DNA of 7,495 bases, from assembly GCA_910584035.1 (NCBI GenBank), contig CAJTZR010000094.1, positions 1 through 7,495 of the forward strand, written 5' to 3'. A program made the position numbers and the translations under genes. This stretch comes from an uncultured Christensenella sp. (GTDB lineage: Bacteria > Bacillota > Clostridia > Christensenellales > UBA3700). This document shows, piece by piece, positions 6,443-7,495 of this stretch; within the stretch, counting starts at the first letter, position 1; each line of letters opens with the position of its first letter. The notes below the pieces were generated by a model. That model ran no database searches and was not told where the DNA came from. It saw only the letters and a list, made by a program, of their open reading frames with translations.

Positions 6443-7315
6443 TTATTTTTTACTATTCAATATTTCATTTACTTTTGCTCTATCAAAAGTATAATATTTA
6501 TTGCAAAAATCACAATGTATTTCAATTTTACCAATACTATTCAAAATATCCTCAATCTCTGCCCTATCAATAGATTTTACGATATTTTCCATTCTTTCCT
6601 CACTGCACTTACACTCAAACCTTGGCTCTATTGCTGGCATAAGTTTACACTCAAAATGTCCAAAATTATCATCAATAATTTGCTCCGCACTTTTCTCACC
6701 AATAACATCTGCAAAGTTTACAAAGTTCCTTACAATATCTTGCAAAATGACGATTATTTCTTCCTCGCAATTTGGCATAGGTTGAACAATAATTGCACCG
6801 CAAGATTTCACTTTGCCATTTCCAATAATTGCACCACTTGCAACTGCTGAAGGCAAGCCCTCACTTGTTGTAAAGTAATAAGCAAAGTCACTATCAATAC
6901 TACCATTTACCAATTGAGTTTTACCAACATAAGGATTTTTTAGACCAAAATCTTTTATAACTGTTATACTTCCTTCTTTTCCGACACATTCAGCAATATC
7001 GTATTTACCATTGCTATCTTTTGTGACATTAGGTTGTCTTTCTTGGACAAAGCCTCTAACAATACCGCCAGTTTCACCCGCAACAATTATCTTTCCGCAT
7101 TTACCTACCCCGTCAATAGATATACTCAATCTAATATTTGTGCCTTTGATACCACTTGACATAAAAGCACCTATTGCAAGTACTCTGCCAAGAACTTCAC
7201 TTGCAGCATCATTAGTTTGTTGTTTATCTACTGCCATTTGACATAACTCTTTTGCATCCACAACACTTACAATAGCTTTACCGCCAAATAATATCGCTTT
7301 TTGTATAACGTCCAT
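6443..7315 (-). CDS. hslO: Hsp33 redox-regulated molecular chaperone (HslO, 290 aa)
   Basis: Cytoplasmic ATP-independent holdase that protects unfolding proteins during oxidative stress. In reducing conditions four cysteines bind zinc and the chaperone is off; disulfide formation and unfolding of the C-terminal region turn it on. The full length (about 290 residues) matches the family. The N-terminal domain has the usual landmarks: LGRVLAIGAFMSSGIKG, LSISIDGVGKCGKIIV with GETGGIVRGFV, and YYFTTSEGLPSAVASGA. The C-terminal redox switch is intact: C235-x-C237 and C268-x2-C271 (FECKCSEER and CDFCNKYYTFD). AGAGG six bases upstream supports the ATG at 7315. The upstream region shows no CIRCE element (the HrcA operator), so heat-shock control of that kind is not supported. 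The TPR gene follows after 237 bp. Confidence 0.97.
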   Translation of the reverse strand: MDVIQKAILFGGKAIVSVVDAKELCQMAVDKQQTNDAASEVLGRVLAIGAFMSSGIKGTNIRLSISIDGVGKCGKIIVAGETGGIVRGFVQERQPNVTKDSNGKYDIAECVGKEGSITVIKDFGLKNPYVGKTQLVNGSIDSDFAYYFTTSEGLPSAVASGAIIGNGKVKSCGAIIVQPMPNCEEEIIVILQDIVRNFVNFADVIGEKSAEQIIDDNFGHFECKLMPAIEPRFECKCSEERMENIVKSIDRAEIEDILNSIGKIEIHCDFCNKYYTFDRAKVNEILNSKK

Positions 7316-7495
7316 TTCAAACCTCTTTCGCTAATATATTTTATACTTTTAACAAATAATTTTAATTTTTTATAATTTAATGAATTAATTACTTTTTTTA
7401 AATAATACTTCAACTAAAAAATAATTATATATAAACAATCTATAATATAAATTATGTGTCGTTAAATTTGAGAGAACTCAAATTTAAACAAAAGC
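7316..7495 (-). other. A+T-rich spacer upstream of hslO
   Basis: It contains the hslO ribosome site and long A+T runs. Several TATAAT-like hexamers occur on the minus strand (for example TATTAT near 7440), but none has a convincing -35 partner at 16-18 nt, so no promoter is called. No CIRCE sequence was found. The far end holds the inverted repeat at 7462-7487. Confidence 0.5.
7462..7487. repeat. Perfect 11-bp inverted repeat TTAAATTTGAG / CTCAAATTTAA
   Basis: The arms at 7462-7472 and 7477-7487 are exactly complementary with a 4-nt loop (AGAA on the plus strand). Neither strand has a U-run after it inside the window, so it is not a standard terminator. Its place about 150-170 bp upstream of hslO would suit an operator or the 3' end of a neighbouring gene beyond the window. 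Confidence 0.6.

Noticed and set aside
6501..7241. Plus-strand open frames of 76-111 codons opposite hslO
   Set aside because: Shadows of the hslO gene; low-complexity S/I/L-rich translation with no family likeness.
7316..7495. HrcA/CIRCE heat-shock operator upstream of hslO
   Set aside because: The consensus TTAGCACTC-N9-GAGTGCTAA is absent; the inverted repeat at 7462-7487 is a different sequence.
1..7495. CRISPR array, transposon, prophage or tRNA gene
   Set aside because: No regularly spaced repeats, transposase or integrase motifs, terminal inverted repeats with target duplications, or tRNA cloverleaf consensus were seen.

Overview
This window is a stretch of low-G+C bacterial chromosome (roughly one third G+C by eye) in which every supportable gene lies on the minus strand. 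In transcription order, from high to low coordinates, they are: hslO (redox chaperone Hsp33), a 578-residue TPR-repeat protein of unknown function, a YkvI-family multi-pass membrane protein, a PgsA-like CDP-alcohol phosphatidyltransferase, an 87-residue two-helix membrane protein that overlaps its end, and the first 622 codons of valS (valyl-tRNA synthetase), which leaves the window at base 1. Purine-rich Shine-Dalgarno sites, sigma-A-type promoters, A+T-rich spacers, YkvI and Hsp33 all point to Bacillota (Firmicutes), most likely an uncultured Clostridia-like anaerobe; the genus cannot be told. TGA ends two genes and tryptophan is written TGG, so the standard bacterial code applies.

Layout: 7316-7495 is an A+T-rich spacer upstream of hslO with a perfect 11-bp inverted repeat near the window edge. 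6443-7315 is hslO. 6206-6442 is a short A+T spacer with a poor terminator candidate. 4469-6205 is the TPR gene, starting at an ATG behind a near-consensus GGAGG; a GTG six bases further upstream is part of that ribosome site. 4285-4468 carries a good promoter and the 5' half of a terminator-like hairpin. 3265-4284 is the YkvI-family gene. 3110-3264 holds weak hairpins and a strong extended -10 promoter. 2107-3109 is the lipid-enzyme/small-membrane-protein pair. 1868-2106 is the valS leader, with repeats but no recognisable T-box. 1-1867 is valS.

How the genes fit together: most are housekeeping functions (translation, phospholipid synthesis, redox chaperone) in separate short transcription units rather than one pathway. 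The PgsA-like gene and the small membrane gene overlap by 8 nt and almost certainly form a translationally coupled pair.

The most unusual spot is the start of the YkvI gene. Its only ATG lies inside the 3' arm of a perfect 10-bp hairpin followed by eight U residues, about 50 nt downstream of a good promoter. That looks like a transcription attenuator, or a roughly 86-nt small RNA that reads through into the transporter gene. Nothing here resembles a defence island, prophage, transposon or CRISPR array.
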